Positions 28,008 through 36,030 of a stretch of DNA of 64,000 bases are shown in pieces. Source of the stretch: Streptomyces sp. P9-A4 (GTDB lineage: Bacteria > Actinomycetota > Actinomycetes > Streptomycetales > Streptomycetaceae); assembly GCF_036634195.1 (NCBI RefSeq), contig NZ_JAZIFY010000001.1, positions 1,932,501 through 1,996,500 on the forward strand. The letters run 5' to 3'. The position numbers and the translations under genes are program-made. The notes beneath the pieces were generated by a model. It was not told the origin of the DNA, ran no database searches, and saw only the letters and a program-made list of their open reading frames with translations. Every line of letters begins with the position of its first letter. Positions within the stretch are counted from its first letter, which is position 1.

Positions 28008-28845
28008 GAGCTGCCTCGACTGCGCGAGCGGTCCACACGTTGGCGAGGTAGCGGGTGCAGTCGTGCATGTGGAGCAGGGGGTTGGTGACCCCGAAGTCCT
28101 CGACTTCGTCGTTGTAGAGGGTCTTCAGCTTCTTGCGCAGGGCGACGACGTCCTGCTCCGCGGCCACGTTCACCCAGCGGCGGACGGACGGCGGGCGCCC
28201 CGGCTCCGCGTCGGCCGAGCGGGCCAGACGGCGGCGGATGGATTTCAGCCCGAGCGGCGAGCCCATGGTGACCAGGGTGTCGATCCGGACGTCCTTGAGC
28301 TTCCACAGGACCTCGTAGGCGGCCACGCTGCCCAGCGAGTGGGCGAGGACCACCCGGGTGTCCTCCTGGATCGCCGTCTCCAGCTCGGCCCGGATCTCCT
28401 CGCCGAGGGCCGGTTCCTCGAAGTACCGGTGCACCTGCTTGATCTGGCGGATGAGGACCGAGGCGGTGATTCCGCCGAGGTACGGCGTCCGCTCCAGGAT
28501 GCTGAGGCAGGCCTGCGCACCGCGGACGACGCCCCCCTTGGAGGCCGGCTCGGCGCCGTCCTCGTCGAAGGCCGCCGGGTCCGCCTCCCTGGCCATGGCC
28601 TCCAGGAGTTCGTACTCGAAGCCGTCGGCCACGTCGGCGGCGGTGTAGAGCGCGCCACCGCCGGCCTTGCCCGTGCCGCCGTTGTACAGGTGTCCGTAGA
28701 AGGCCGCTTCGAACGACACCGTCGCGGCGTCGGCGTAGCGGATGTTCCGGAGCCCCGTGCGCAGCGCTCCGTGCCACGTCTCGTGCATTTCCTCGCGCGA
28801 CCGCCAGGACCAACCGATGCCGTGTACGCCGACGACACGCGCCAC
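28000..28845 (-). CDS. Alpha/beta-hydrolase (lipase-like) of the caspase cassette
   Basis: A 281-residue protein. The first strand and oxyanion turn read RVVGVHGIGW. The nucleophile elbow is VVLAHSLGS with Ser170 (a GxSxG variant with Ala in the first place), followed by LVTMGSPLGL, Asp232 and His261, a plausible Ser-Asp-His triad. This is the pattern of lipase/esterase-like hydrolases. No signal peptide, so it acts inside the cell. The start is GTG with a GGGGGAGG site; a TATTCT -10-like element lies at 28896-28901 on this strand. It is the first gene of the three-gene cassette, translationally coupled to the caspase gene. Cleaving phospholipid or an ester substrate on activation is conceivable but unproven. 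Confidence 0.85.
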   Translation of the reverse strand: MARVVGVHGIGWSWRSREEMHETWHGALRTGLRNIRYADAATVSFEAAFYGHLYNGGTGKAGGGALYTAADVADGFEYELLEAMAREADPAAFDEDGAEPASKGGVVRGAQACLSILERTPYLGGITASVLIRQIKQVHRYFEEPALGEEIRAELETAIQEDTRVVLAHSLGSVAAYEVLWKLKDVRIDTLVTMGSPLGLKSIRRRLARSADAEPGRPPSVRRWVNVAAEQDVVALRKKLKTLYNDEVEDFGVTNPLLHMHDCTRYLANVWTARAVEAALG

Positions 28846-29033
28846 GTTCGCCTCCCCCGATGACGGGCCGGAACGTCCCGGCCGAGCATGCCAGAAGAAT
28901 AGCCCCGAACGACCGGGAGGGAGGAGGCGCGCAGGTGACGGCCCATCTCCTCCCTTACCTCACGGCGCAGTTGGGCGGCAGCCGTCCGTCGGCGCCGGCC
29001 GGACGCCGGACGGCCGAGGCCGCCGCGCGGACA

Positions 29034-29070
29034 CCGGGACACCCGGGCCGGCCGCTCCCGGGTGTCCCGG
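29034..29070. terminator. Hairpin between the 91-residue gene and the cassette
   Basis: Perfect 14-bp arms (29034-29047 and 29057-29070) with a 9-base loop, 31 bases after the small gene's stop. The remainder of 28846-29101 holds the presumed cassette promoter and no gene. Confidence 0.75.
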
Positions 29071-29101
29071 GGGCGGCCGGCCGTCGCTCGCTCTCCTCCG
29101 G

Positions 29102-29377
29102 TCAGCGGCCGTAGCGGATCAGGGACCGGACCATGCGGCAGGTGGTGTCCGAGGGCGGGTGGATGCCGAGGGTAGCGGCCGTGCTGCGTATCTTCGCGTC
29201 CGTGGCCTTCGACGGGATGTAGACCCCGGCGTCGAGCAGGGCGATCGACAGGCGCATGGCCTTCAGGCGCCGGTTGTGCGACACGTACCACTCGCGGGGG
29301 CGGCCCGCGGGGAGCGCCTTCCTCTGCAGGGGCTTCCAGGGTTCGAGGGACGGAGTCCGGATCACGGCGAGTGCCAT
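29102..29377 (-). CDS. Small basic protein of unknown function
   Basis: A 91-residue, Arg/Lys-rich protein (MALAVIRTPSLEPWKPL at the start; REWYVSHNRRLKAMRLSIAL and KIRSTAATLGIHPPSDTTC inside). I do not recognise a family. A consensus AGGAGGT ribosome site sits five bases before the ATG, which is strong evidence that it is real. The C-terminal half could form two or three helices, perhaps a small DNA- or RNA-binding unit. A terminator separates it from the hydrolase-caspase cassette, so it is a neighbour rather than a certain member of that system. It is divergent from the ArsC-like gene. Confidence 0.65.
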   Translation of the reverse strand: MALAVIRTPSLEPWKPLQRKALPAGRPREWYVSHNRRLKAMRLSIALLDAGVYIPSKATDAKIRSTAATLGIHPPSDTTCRMVRSLIRYGR

Positions 29378-29526
29378 GGGCTACCTCCTGGCGGACGGCG
29401 GGGCGCGGGCCCTCCCCGGGACCCTCGCCTTCACCCACCATTTTAGTGCCCCCCACTGACAATCGCCCCTGGCCAGGCAGGGTTTGGGGGGTGGTGGAGG
29501 GAGCCTTGGGGGGTACCGTGGAAGCC

Positions 29527-29886
29527 ATGGAGATCTGGATCAATCCCGCCTGTTCCAAGTGCCGCAGCGCCCTCACCCTGCTCGACGCCGAGGGCGCCGA
29601 GTACACCGTGCGCCGCTATCTGGAGGACGTGCCCTCCACCGACGAGATCCGGCAGGTGCTGGACCGGCTCGGGCTCGAACCGTGGGACATCACGCGGACG
29701 GAGGAAGCCGTCGCCAAGGAGCTGGGCATGAAGGAGTGGCCGCGCGACGCCGGGGGCCGGGACCGGTGGATCGAGGCGCTCTCCGCGCACCCGAAGCTCA
29801 TCCAGCGGCCGATCATCACCGCCGAGGACGGCACCGCGGTCGTGGGCCGCTCGGAGGAGGCGGTCCGGGACGCGCTGTCGCGCTGA
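29527..29886 (+). CDS. ArsC/Spx-family thioredoxin-fold protein
   Basis: A 119-residue protein of the arsenate reductase (ArsC)-like thioredoxin fold. INPACSKCRSAL carries Cys9 and Cys12 (CxxC). The segments VRRYLEDVPSTDEIRQVLDRLG and LIQRPIITAEDGTAVVGR are the usual ArsC blocks, including the Arg-Pro-Ile cis-proline loop. In this family many chromosomal members are not arsenic genes; no ars operon is nearby, so a general redox role is at least as likely as arsenate reduction. The ATG at 29527 is chosen from the family N-terminus; the frame is open further upstream. Confidence 0.9.
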   Translation: MEIWINPACSKCRSALTLLDAEGAEYTVRRYLEDVPSTDEIRQVLDRLGLEPWDITRTEEAVAKELGMKEWPRDAGGRDRWIEALSAHPKLIQRPIITAEDGTAVVGRSEEAVRDALSR

Positions 29887-29941
29887 GCCGGTGGGGCCGG
29901 CCCGGTCGCGCCGCGTCGGACTCGCGGCCCCGGCTGTCGGG

Positions 29942-30772
29942 TCAGTCCCGGAGGAAGCCCGTGACACGGGCCAGCTCGGCGGGGCCCAGAGCGGCCGGGA
30001 GCGTGTGGTGGGTCGCGGCCGGGACGATGTCCGCCCGCAGGCCCAGGGCCGTCGCGCGGGCCGCCACCCGACGCGCGTCATGGGCCCGGCCCGCTCCGGC
30101 CAGGAGCAGCAGCACCGGCGGGCGCAGCCCGGAGAGTTCGGCGGCCGTCGTGCGGGGGCCGGTGACCGGGCGGCGCCGGGGCAGGTCCGCCGCCAGGGCG
30201 TCGAGCCGCCGTACCGCCGGGTCGTACTCCGCGCCGCCCGTCTCCCACGCCAGGAACGCCGCCGTCCGCGCGGGTGTCGGGCGCAGCAGCATCGGCAGGG
30301 CCCGCAGCAGATAGCCCGGGCGGAAGCCGGCGAGGCAGCCGGTGGGGTCGAGCAGGAGGAGGCGGTCGGTGCGGGCGGGGGACGCGAGCGCGTACCGGAG
30401 GGCGATCCACGCGCCGTACGAGTGGCCGCAGAACGCCGCCGACGCGATCCCCAGACCGTCGAGCAGCGCGTCGAGCCAGGCCGTCAGGTCGGCGGCGGTA
30501 CGGATCGGGCGGTCGCCCGGCCGGCTGCGGCCCGGTCCGCCGACGAGGTCGACGGCATGGACCCGGTGCGTCGTGCCGAGCGCGGCGGCGGTGGCCCGCC
30601 AGGAGCAGGCGGTCGCCCCGCCGCCGGGCAGGAGGAGCACGGGCGGGCCGTCCTCGGGGCCGTGGCACAGGACGTGCGTGGTGCCGTACGGGGTGACGAG
30701 TTCCGCGACGGTCGTGGGGTGCGGCCAGGTCGCCAGGAGTGCGTCGTACGCGGAGTCGAAGCGGTCGGACAC
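29942..30772 (-). CDS. Alpha/beta-fold hydrolase
   Basis: A 276-residue single-domain hydrolase. Conserved items are the oxyanion stretch VLLLPGGGATACSW, DLVGGPGRS, the nucleophile elbow FCGHSYGAW with Ser118 and a C-terminal His in PAATHHTLP. Typical of esterase/haloperoxidase-like enzymes; the substrate is unknown. It starts at GTG and is divergent from a MarR regulator, with a shared inverted repeat between, so MarR control is likely. The stop lies 55 bases beyond the ArsC-like gene, in convergent orientation. Confidence 0.92.
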   Translation of the reverse strand: MSDRFDSAYDALLATWPHPTTVAELVTPYGTTHVLCHGPEDGPPVLLLPGGGATACSWRATAAALGTTHRVHAVDLVGGPGRSRPGDRPIRTAADLTAWLDALLDGLGIASAAFCGHSYGAWIALRYALASPARTDRLLLLDPTGCLAGFRPGYLLRALPMLLRPTPARTAAFLAWETGGAEYDPAVRRLDALAADLPRRRPVTGPRTTAAELSGLRPPVLLLLAGAGRAHDARRVAARATALGLRADIVPAATHHTLPAALGPAELARVTGFLRD

Positions 30773-30787
30773 GGTCGGTACGATCCT

Positions 30788-30816
30788 CTCGTTCGGCGAC
30801 AGTCTCGCTGAACGAG
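30788..30816. promoter_or_regulatory. MarR-type operator between divergent genes
   Basis: CTCGTTCGGCGA (30788-30799) and TCGCTGAACGAG (30805-30816) are arms of an inverted repeat with one mismatch and a 5-base spacer. It is 17 bases before the MarR start and 16 before the hydrolase start. Confidence 0.75.
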
Positions 30817-30832
30817 ATAATAGGAGGACGCG

Positions 30833-31285
30833 GTGCCGGAGTCACCCGAGATGCGGATCTTTCACCTGCTCCGCGAGGTCACGGTCGAATACGGCCTGCG
30901 TCAGGGCGAGTTCGCCGCGCGGAACGGCATGCACCCCACGGACGTCCGCGCCCTGATCTCACTCCTCGACGCCGAACGCGCGGGCACCGACGCGACCGCC
31001 GGGTGGCTCGGCGAGCGGCTCGGCCTCAACTCGGCCGGCACGACCGCGGTCGTCGACCGCCTCGAACGCCTGGGGTACGTCGCCCGCGTACGCGACACCC
31101 GCGACCGGCGGCGGGTGCTGCTCACCGTGGAGGAACGCGCCAAGGAACTCGGCCGCGCGCACTTCGGCCCCCTGATCGACGGGGCCGTGACGCTGCTCGA
31201 CGGCTTCGAGGAGGCCGAGAAGGAGGCCGTACGACGGTTCCTGACGGGGGTACGGGACCTGCTGGGCGGCGGGGAGGACCGGTGA
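30833..31285 (+). CDS. MarR-family transcriptional regulator
   Basis: A 150-residue winged-helix regulator. The recognition helix region reads TAGWLGERLGLNSAGTTAVVDRLERLGYVARV, followed by the wing DTRDRRRVLLTVEE. Helices at both ends form the dimer interface. GTG start behind AGGAGGA. The operator at 30788-30816 suggests it represses the divergent hydrolase and itself. Its TGA overlaps the GTG of the following MocR gene (GTGA), so the two regulators are translated as a coupled pair, which is unusual. Confidence 0.94.
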   Translation: MPESPEMRIFHLLREVTVEYGLRQGEFAARNGMHPTDVRALISLLDAERAGTDATAGWLGERLGLNSAGTTAVVDRLERLGYVARVRDTRDRRRVLLTVEERAKELGRAHFGPLIDGAVTLLDGFEEAEKEAVRRFLTGVRDLLGGGEDR

Positions 31286-32934
31286 CGGGCGGGGACGGCG
31301 AGGGGCTGGGCGGGGAAGTGCGCGGGGAACCGGGCGGGGTGGATGGGGTCGGCGGGGCCGACGGGGCCGACCGGCTTGGTGGGCCCGGTGAAGACCTGCA
31401 CCGAGCGCCGGGCGGAACCGGCGGGCTCAGCGCCCCCTGCGACGCCCCGCACCCCGACCCCGACCCGCGCGGCGGAGCCCACGCCCTCGGTGTCGATCTG
31501 CACCTGGATCTCGGCGGAGCCGGCGGGCGGCGGGCCGCGCTCATCGGGGCGCTGCGCGAGGCCGTGCGCTCCGGACGGCTCGCCCCCGGCACCCGGCTGC
31601 CGCCCTACCGCTCGCTCGCCGCCGACCTCGGCATCGCCCGCAACACCGTCGCCGACGCCTACGCCGAACTCGTCGCCGAGGGCTGGCTGACCTCCCGCCA
31701 GGGCTCCGGGACCCGCGTCGCCGACCGGGTCGCCGCGCCCTCCCCCGGCCCGGTGCGGCCGGCCACGCCGCCGCCGCTCCCGTACGACCTGGTCCAGGGC
31801 AAGCCCGATCCCGGCGCCTTCCCGCGCGCCGCCTGGCTCGCTGCGGCCCGGCACGCGCTGACGGAGGCCCCGCACGAGGCCTTCGGAATCGGCGACCCGC
31901 AGGGCCGGACCGAACTGCGGCACGCGCTCGCCGAGTACCTCGCGCGGGTCCGGGGCGTACGGACCGCCGCGGACCGGATCGTGATCTGCTCGGGCGCCGC
32001 GCACGCGCTGCGGCTGCTCGCCCGGGTCCTCGGCGGCGGGGCGGCGGGCCCGTGGGCCGTGGAGGAGTACGGGCTGCCCTTCCACCGCGGGCTCCTCACC
32101 GAGGCGGGGGTCGCCACCGTGCCGGTCGCCGTCGACGGGAACGGGGCGCGGACCGCCGAGATCCCCCGCCACGCGCGCGCGGTGCTGCTGACCCCCGCCC
32201 ACCAGTTCCCCACCGGCGGACCGCTGCACCCCGAGCGGCGGGCCGGTGTCCTGGAGTGGGCGCGGGTCTCCGGCGGTCTGGTGGTCGAGGACGACTACGA
32301 CGGGGAGTTCCGCTACGACCGGCGGCCGGTGGGCGCGGTCCAGGGCCTCGACCCCGACCGGACCGTCCTCCTCGGCTCCGTCAGCAAGAGCCTGTCCCCC
32401 GCGCTGCGGATCGGCTGGATGTGCCTGCCGGCCGGCCTGGTGGACCGGGTCGTCGCGGCGAAGGGCGTACGCGAGCCGCACACCTCCGCCACCGAACAGC
32501 TCACGCTCGCCGGGTTCCTCGCCTCCGGCGCGTACGACCGGCACGTCCGGCGCATGCGACAGCGGCACCGGGCCCGGCGCGACCGGCTGGCGGCGGTGCT
32601 CGCCGAGCGGGTGCCGGCGGTCCGGGTGACGGGGATCGCCGCCGGGCTGCACGCCGTGGTCGAACTGCCTGCGGGCACGGAGCGGGCGGCGGTCGCGGCG
32701 GCGGCCCGGCACGGCGTCGCCGTGGAGGCCCTCGCCGGCTACCGCCACCCGGAGGCCGGCGGCCGGCCCCACCAGGACGGCCTGGTCGTCGGCTACGCCA
32801 CGCCGCCGGAACGGGTGTACGGCCCTGCTCTTGACGCGTTGTGCGCGGGCTTGGGAGAGGCCCTGGGCGACGTCTCGGGCAGCACCTCGGGCAGGGCGGC
32901 GCTCAGCCCGCCACCGGCAGGGCCTTCGTCATGA
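31282..32934 (+). CDS. MocR/PdxR-type GntR regulator with aminotransferase domain
   Basis: A 550-residue fusion. Residues 1-70 are Gly/Asp-rich low complexity. A GntR winged helix follows (about 80-150: GALREAVRSGRLAPGTRLPPYRSLAADLGIARNTVADAYAEL is the pattern, read in parts). A class I aminotransferase fold spans about 170-530, with the PLP lysine Lys369 in SVSKSLSPALRIGW and the VEDDYDGEFRYD stretch that holds PLP. MocR proteins sense PLP or an amine and control vitamin B6 or amino-acid genes; no pdx gene is adjacent, so the target is open. Its 3' end overlaps the convergent acetyltransferase by 32 bases. Confidence 0.93.
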   Translation: MTGGDGEGLGGEVRGEPGGVDGVGGADGADRLGGPGEDLHRAPGGTGGLSAPCDAPHPDPDPRGGAHALGVDLHLDLGGAGGRRAALIGALREAVRSGRLAPGTRLPPYRSLAADLGIARNTVADAYAELVAEGWLTSRQGSGTRVADRVAAPSPGPVRPATPPPLPYDLVQGKPDPGAFPRAAWLAAARHALTEAPHEAFGIGDPQGRTELRHALAEYLARVRGVRTAADRIVICSGAAHALRLLARVLGGGAAGPWAVEEYGLPFHRGLLTEAGVATVPVAVDGNGARTAEIPRHARAVLLTPAHQFPTGGPLHPERRAGVLEWARVSGGLVVEDDYDGEFRYDRRPVGAVQGLDPDRTVLLGSVSKSLSPALRIGWMCLPAGLVDRVVAAKGVREPHTSATEQLTLAGFLASGAYDRHVRRMRQRHRARRDRLAAVLAERVPAVRVTGIAAGLHAVVELPAGTERAAVAAAARHGVAVEALAGYRHPEAGGRPHQDGLVVGYATPPERVYGPALDALCAGLGEALGDVSGSTSGRAALSPPPAGPSS

Positions 32935-33445
32935 CCAACTCGGCAGCCGGCGGAAGCGTGGCGGGAACGGTCGTGGTCGTGGGGACGGCGGCGGGAACGG
33001 TCGTGGGGGCATAGCCGAGGCGCTCGTACAGGGCGATCGCCTCGGTGTTGCCCCGGAGCACGGAGAGCCGCAGGACCGTGGCCCCGCCGCCGTGGGCCCA
33101 GGTCTCGACGGCCGCGATCAGTCGGGCTGCCAGGCCGTGGCCGCGGGCCCCCGGCGCCACCCAGACGGAACGCAGCTCCGGGAGGCCGTCCGGCGCGACG
33201 AGCCCGCCCGCGAGTCCGACCGGCCGGCCGTCGAGCAGCGCGAGGACGCCGTACGTCTCCGGGTCGTCGAAGCGGGCCCGCCACCGTTCCTCGCCGCCCC
33301 GGCCCCAGTCGGCGAGCCGGACCCCGAACGCCTCGGGCGAGGTGGTGAGCGCGGCGACGCGGGCCTCGCGCCAGAGCGGCCAGTCCGCCGGGGTGACGGT
33401 CCGCAGGACCGGCCGGCCCGCGCCGGGCTCAGGCGCCGGCGGCAC
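32903..33445 (-). CDS. GNAT-family N-acetyltransferase
   Basis: A 180-residue transferase. Acetyl-CoA-binding block SVWVAPGARGHGLAARLIAAVETWA (V-x-P-x2-R-G-x-G-x-A) and the terminal ALYERLGYA motif. The start is GTG at 33445, inside the last 17 bases of the upstream oxidoreductase, so the two are coupled. The C-terminus has a Thr/Val-Pro repeat (TTVPAAVPTTTTVPATLP) that is low complexity. Convergent overlap of 32 bases with the MocR gene. Acceptor unknown. Confidence 0.92.
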   Translation of the reverse strand: MPPAPEPGAGRPVLRTVTPADWPLWREARVAALTTSPEAFGVRLADWGRGGEERWRARFDDPETYGVLALLDGRPVGLAGGLVAPDGLPELRSVWVAPGARGHGLAARLIAAVETWAHGGGATVLRLSVLRGNTEAIALYERLGYAPTTVPAAVPTTTTVPATLPPAAELVMTKALPVAG

Positions 33446-34334
33446 CCCGCTCCACCTCAGTGAGGATCTCGGTCAGGCGGAGGCCGAAGCGGGCGTCGCA
33501 GTCGTGCGGGCGTCCCGTGCGGGCCGCCGTGACGAGGGCGTCCACGGCCGCGCCGAACGCCCCCACCGCCCCGTCCCAACGGGGCATTTCGGTGCGCCCG
33601 GCGGTGCCGTACAGGGTGAGGGCCGCCTCCGCCGCCTCCGGCGGGGCGCTCAGGGTGAGCGTGGCCGTGCTGCTCGCCCCCGACGCGTGCCGCAGGACCA
33701 GGTGGTGGGTGTCCGCCGGGCCCCGGGCGGCCGTGATCTCCGTGACGTCACCGAGGACCGGCAGGTAGACGGAGAGCACGTGCGGGCCCACGTCCCACAG
33801 GCCGCCCTTCTCGCGGCGCCAGGGGGAGGCCGCGTACGCGCTGGCGGAACCCGGCCCGTAGAGCGAGCCGAGCCAGTGCGCCTCGCCCAGGAACCAGCCG
33901 TCCGCCGCGGCCTGTTCCTCGATCCAGCGGGCGGTCGGCTCCGCGAAGCGGAGGGTGCAGAAGACCACCGAGGCGACCCCGGCGGTCTCTACCGCGTCGG
34001 CGACCGCGCGGGCCCCGGCCACGGTCGTGGCCACCGGCTTGTCCAGGAGGACGTGACAGCCGGCCTCCGCCGCGCGCACGGCCAGCGGGGCCTGGACGTC
34101 CGGCGGGAGGGCGAGGGCCACGGCGTCGCTGGCCGCGAAGAGGGCGTCCAGGTCGTCGTACGCGCGCGTGCCCGACACGGCGGCGAGCTCGGCCGCCGCC
34201 TCGGGGCGTCTGCCCCACACCCCGCTGAACTCGACGCCGGAATGCCCGGCCAGCGCGGGCGCGTGCGTACGCCCGGCCCAGGGTCCGGTGCCGAGCAGTC
34301 CGATACGGGGCTTCCCACCCAGGTGCTTCGCCAT
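33429..34334 (-). CDS. Gfo/Idh/MocA-family oxidoreductase
   Basis: A 301-residue NAD(P)-dependent dehydrogenase. The N-terminal Rossmann motif is RIGLLGTGPWAGRTH. The family signature around the catalytic Lys is HVLLDKPVATT (E/DKP). The C-terminal beta-sheet substrate domain includes GLWDVGPHVLS. It usually acts on sugars or inositols; the substrate here is not identifiable. ATG at 34334; a long homopyrimidine tract lies upstream and on this strand becomes a G-rich leader or promoter segment. Operon with the overlapping acetyltransferase. Confidence 0.92.
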   Translation of the reverse strand: MAKHLGGKPRIGLLGTGPWAGRTHAPALAGHSGVEFSGVWGRRPEAAAELAAVSGTRAYDDLDALFAASDAVALALPPDVQAPLAVRAAEAGCHVLLDKPVATTVAGARAVADAVETAGVASVVFCTLRFAEPTARWIEEQAAADGWFLGEAHWLGSLYGPGSASAYAASPWRREKGGLWDVGPHVLSVYLPVLGDVTEITAARGPADTHHLVLRHASGASSTATLTLSAPPEAAEAALTLYGTAGRTEMPRWDGAVGAFGAAVDALVTAARTGRPHDCDARFGLRLTEILTEVERGAAGA

Positions 34335-34417
34335 GCCCCCAGTCTGCCCCGCCCCAGTGACAACCGACCCGGGGCCCGGCCACCCGACCCGGCCCAGCAC
34401 CCCGAACCCCCTCCGCA

Positions 34418-34477
34418 CTCTCCCCTCCCCCTCATCCCCTCCTCCCCTCCTTCCTTCCTCCCCTCCCCTCCCCTCCC
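34418..34477. repeat. 60-base homopyrimidine tract
   Basis: Sixty bases of C and T broken by a single A (34434), including repeated CCCCT units. It sits in the 301-base divergent gap between the oxidoreductase and the vWA gene. The minus strand carries repeated GGGG/GGG runs, able to form a G-quadruplex or triplex. The rest of the gap (34335-34417 and 34478-34635) shows only the ribosome site of the next gene. Confidence 0.85.
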
Positions 34478-34635
34478 GCGAAATCCGCTCGCCCCGATCC
34501 CCCCACCCGGTGTTAGCTTTCCCGGGCCGGCCGCGGGACTCCGGTGCGACTTCCGGAACCTGCCTCTGAAGCAACGTCTTCGCTGTTCGCGCCCCCATTC
34601 CCCGGCCGGCACCCGTGCGCTGGGAGGAGAGTGCC

Positions 34636-36030
34636 GTGTCCGATCTCGTCGCCGCCGAGGACGTACTCCTCTTCGTCAACGCCGCCGTGACCGCCACCGG
34701 CCAGCGGGAGTTCCGCTCCTCCGCCGCCGAACAGCGCTTCTCGCTCGCGTTCCTCCACGAGTACGTACGCGTCAACTACCGGCCCGTGTACGCCGCCTCG
34801 CTCGCGCTCGACATCAACGACCACAACGCCGCGCTCGTCATCGAGCAGCTGCTCCGCACGCCCGAGGAGGCGGAGCCGGGCGAGGGCCGGCTGATCGCCG
34901 CGCGCCTCGCGAAGCTGCCGCCGCCGCGGGTCTACCGGCTGTTCCGCGCGCTGCGCGCCGCCGGGGTCAACAACCGGCGCACGCGCGCGATCGTGCGCGC
35001 GTGGCTCGCGGCCCGGCCCGACCCGGCGCTCGACGCGGTGAAGTACCGCAGCGGCCTCAAGGCCGCCCTCCGGCACGTCCACGGGCGGCTGCCCGACCCG
35101 GAGACGGGCGACTTCCTCTTCGCGCCGGGCCGCCGGGTCCGGTACGAGAACGCGACGCTCGACGCGCACCGCCGGGCGCACTACGAGCAGGGCGCGCTGT
35201 ACGAGCTGCCGTTCACGGTCGCGGAGGGCTTCGCCGCGAAGCACGGGGTGCCGCGCGCGGTGTTCCTGGAGCGGATCGCGCCCCGGATGACCCGGCTCGA
35301 AAAGCTCAGGACGGCGCGGGCCGCCGATCTGTCCGTCATGCCGCTGACCCGGCTCGCCCTGTTCGTGCTGTCGCTGCCGTTCGGCGAGCGGGTGGAGCGG
35401 CGGGCCGAGCTGACGGGTGCGCTGCGCGCGGCGGCACGGCGCACGGCGGGGCCGTACGCCGGGAGCTGGGGCCGGGTCGCGGCCGTGCTCGACGACAGTT
35501 TCTCCTCCTCGGGTTCGGCGGTGAAGCGGCGCCGGCCGCTGGCCGTCGCGCTCGGCGCCCACTTCCTCCTTGAGGCCCTCGCGGCGCCGGGGGCGTACAC
35601 CCCGCTGTGGACCTCGGGCGGCGACGATCCGCTGCTCGTCCGGCCGTACGGGCCGACTCCGCTGGGTCTGCGGATCCTGGACGCCCTGGACACCGGTCCC
35701 GACCGGCTGGTGATCGTCTCGGACGGCTGGGACAACGCCCCGCCGGGGCTCGCGGGCGAGGTGCTGCGGGTGTGGCGGACGCGGCTCGATCCGGAGCGCC
35801 GGACGAGCGTGGTGCACCTGAACCCCGTATACGACGCGGAGGGCTTCGACGTGCGTCGGCTGGCGCCGAGCGTGCCGGCCGCGGGCATCCGGGACGCGGA
35901 GGATCTGGCGGCGCTGGTGGAGATCGCGCAGTTCGCCGAGGGCCGGACGGGCTTCGGCGAACTGCGGGCCTATCTGGACCGGCGGGTGGAGCTGTTCCTG
36001 AGGGCGGCGGGAGAGGGGGCCGGGCGATGA
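34636..36030 (+). CDS. TROVE/vWA-like protein
   Basis: A 464-residue soluble protein. The N-terminal ~270 residues are helical and resemble the TROVE-type solenoid (ARLAKLPPPRVYRLFRALRA, GVNNRRTRAIVRAWLA). The C-terminal part is a von Willebrand A-like domain: MIDAS D286-D-S-F-S290 (AVLDDSFSSSG) and a second acidic point at Asp363 (VIVSDGWDN). Ro60-like TROVE proteins bind misfolded and Y RNAs; here assignment rests on layout and motif, not alignment. GTG at 34636 is chosen, behind GGGAGGAG; an earlier GTG at 34615 is in frame. It overlaps the next gene by ATGA, so the two products are made together. No obvious Y-RNA-like structure was found in the upstream gap. Confidence 0.7.
   Translation: MSDLVAAEDVLLFVNAAVTATGQREFRSSAAEQRFSLAFLHEYVRVNYRPVYAASLALDINDHNAALVIEQLLRTPEEAEPGEGRLIAARLAKLPPPRVYRLFRALRAAGVNNRRTRAIVRAWLAARPDPALDAVKYRSGLKAALRHVHGRLPDPETGDFLFAPGRRVRYENATLDAHRRAHYEQGALYELPFTVAEGFAAKHGVPRAVFLERIAPRMTRLEKLRTARAADLSVMPLTRLALFVLSLPFGERVERRAELTGALRAAARRTAGPYAGSWGRVAAVLDDSFSSSGSAVKRRRPLAVALGAHFLLEALAAPGAYTPLWTSGGDDPLLVRPYGPTPLGLRILDALDTGPDRLVIVSDGWDNAPPGLAGEVLRVWRTRLDPERRTSVVHLNPVYDAEGFDVRRLAPSVPAAGIRDAEDLAALVEIAQFAEGRTGFGELRAYLDRRVELFLRAAGEGAGR

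Noticed and set aside
28860..29114. Possible small plus-strand gene between cassette and small protein
   Set aside because: No ribosome site, shadow composition, and it spans the cassette promoter and a terminator.
29440..29462. Minus-strand promoter TTGTCA / TAAAAT before the 91-residue gene
   Set aside because: Spacing between the two hexamers is only 11 bases, too short for a sigma-70 promoter.
29527..29886. Arsenate detoxification locus
   Set aside because: Only an ArsC-like fold protein is present; no arsB/acr3 or arsR nearby, so arsenic function is not supported.
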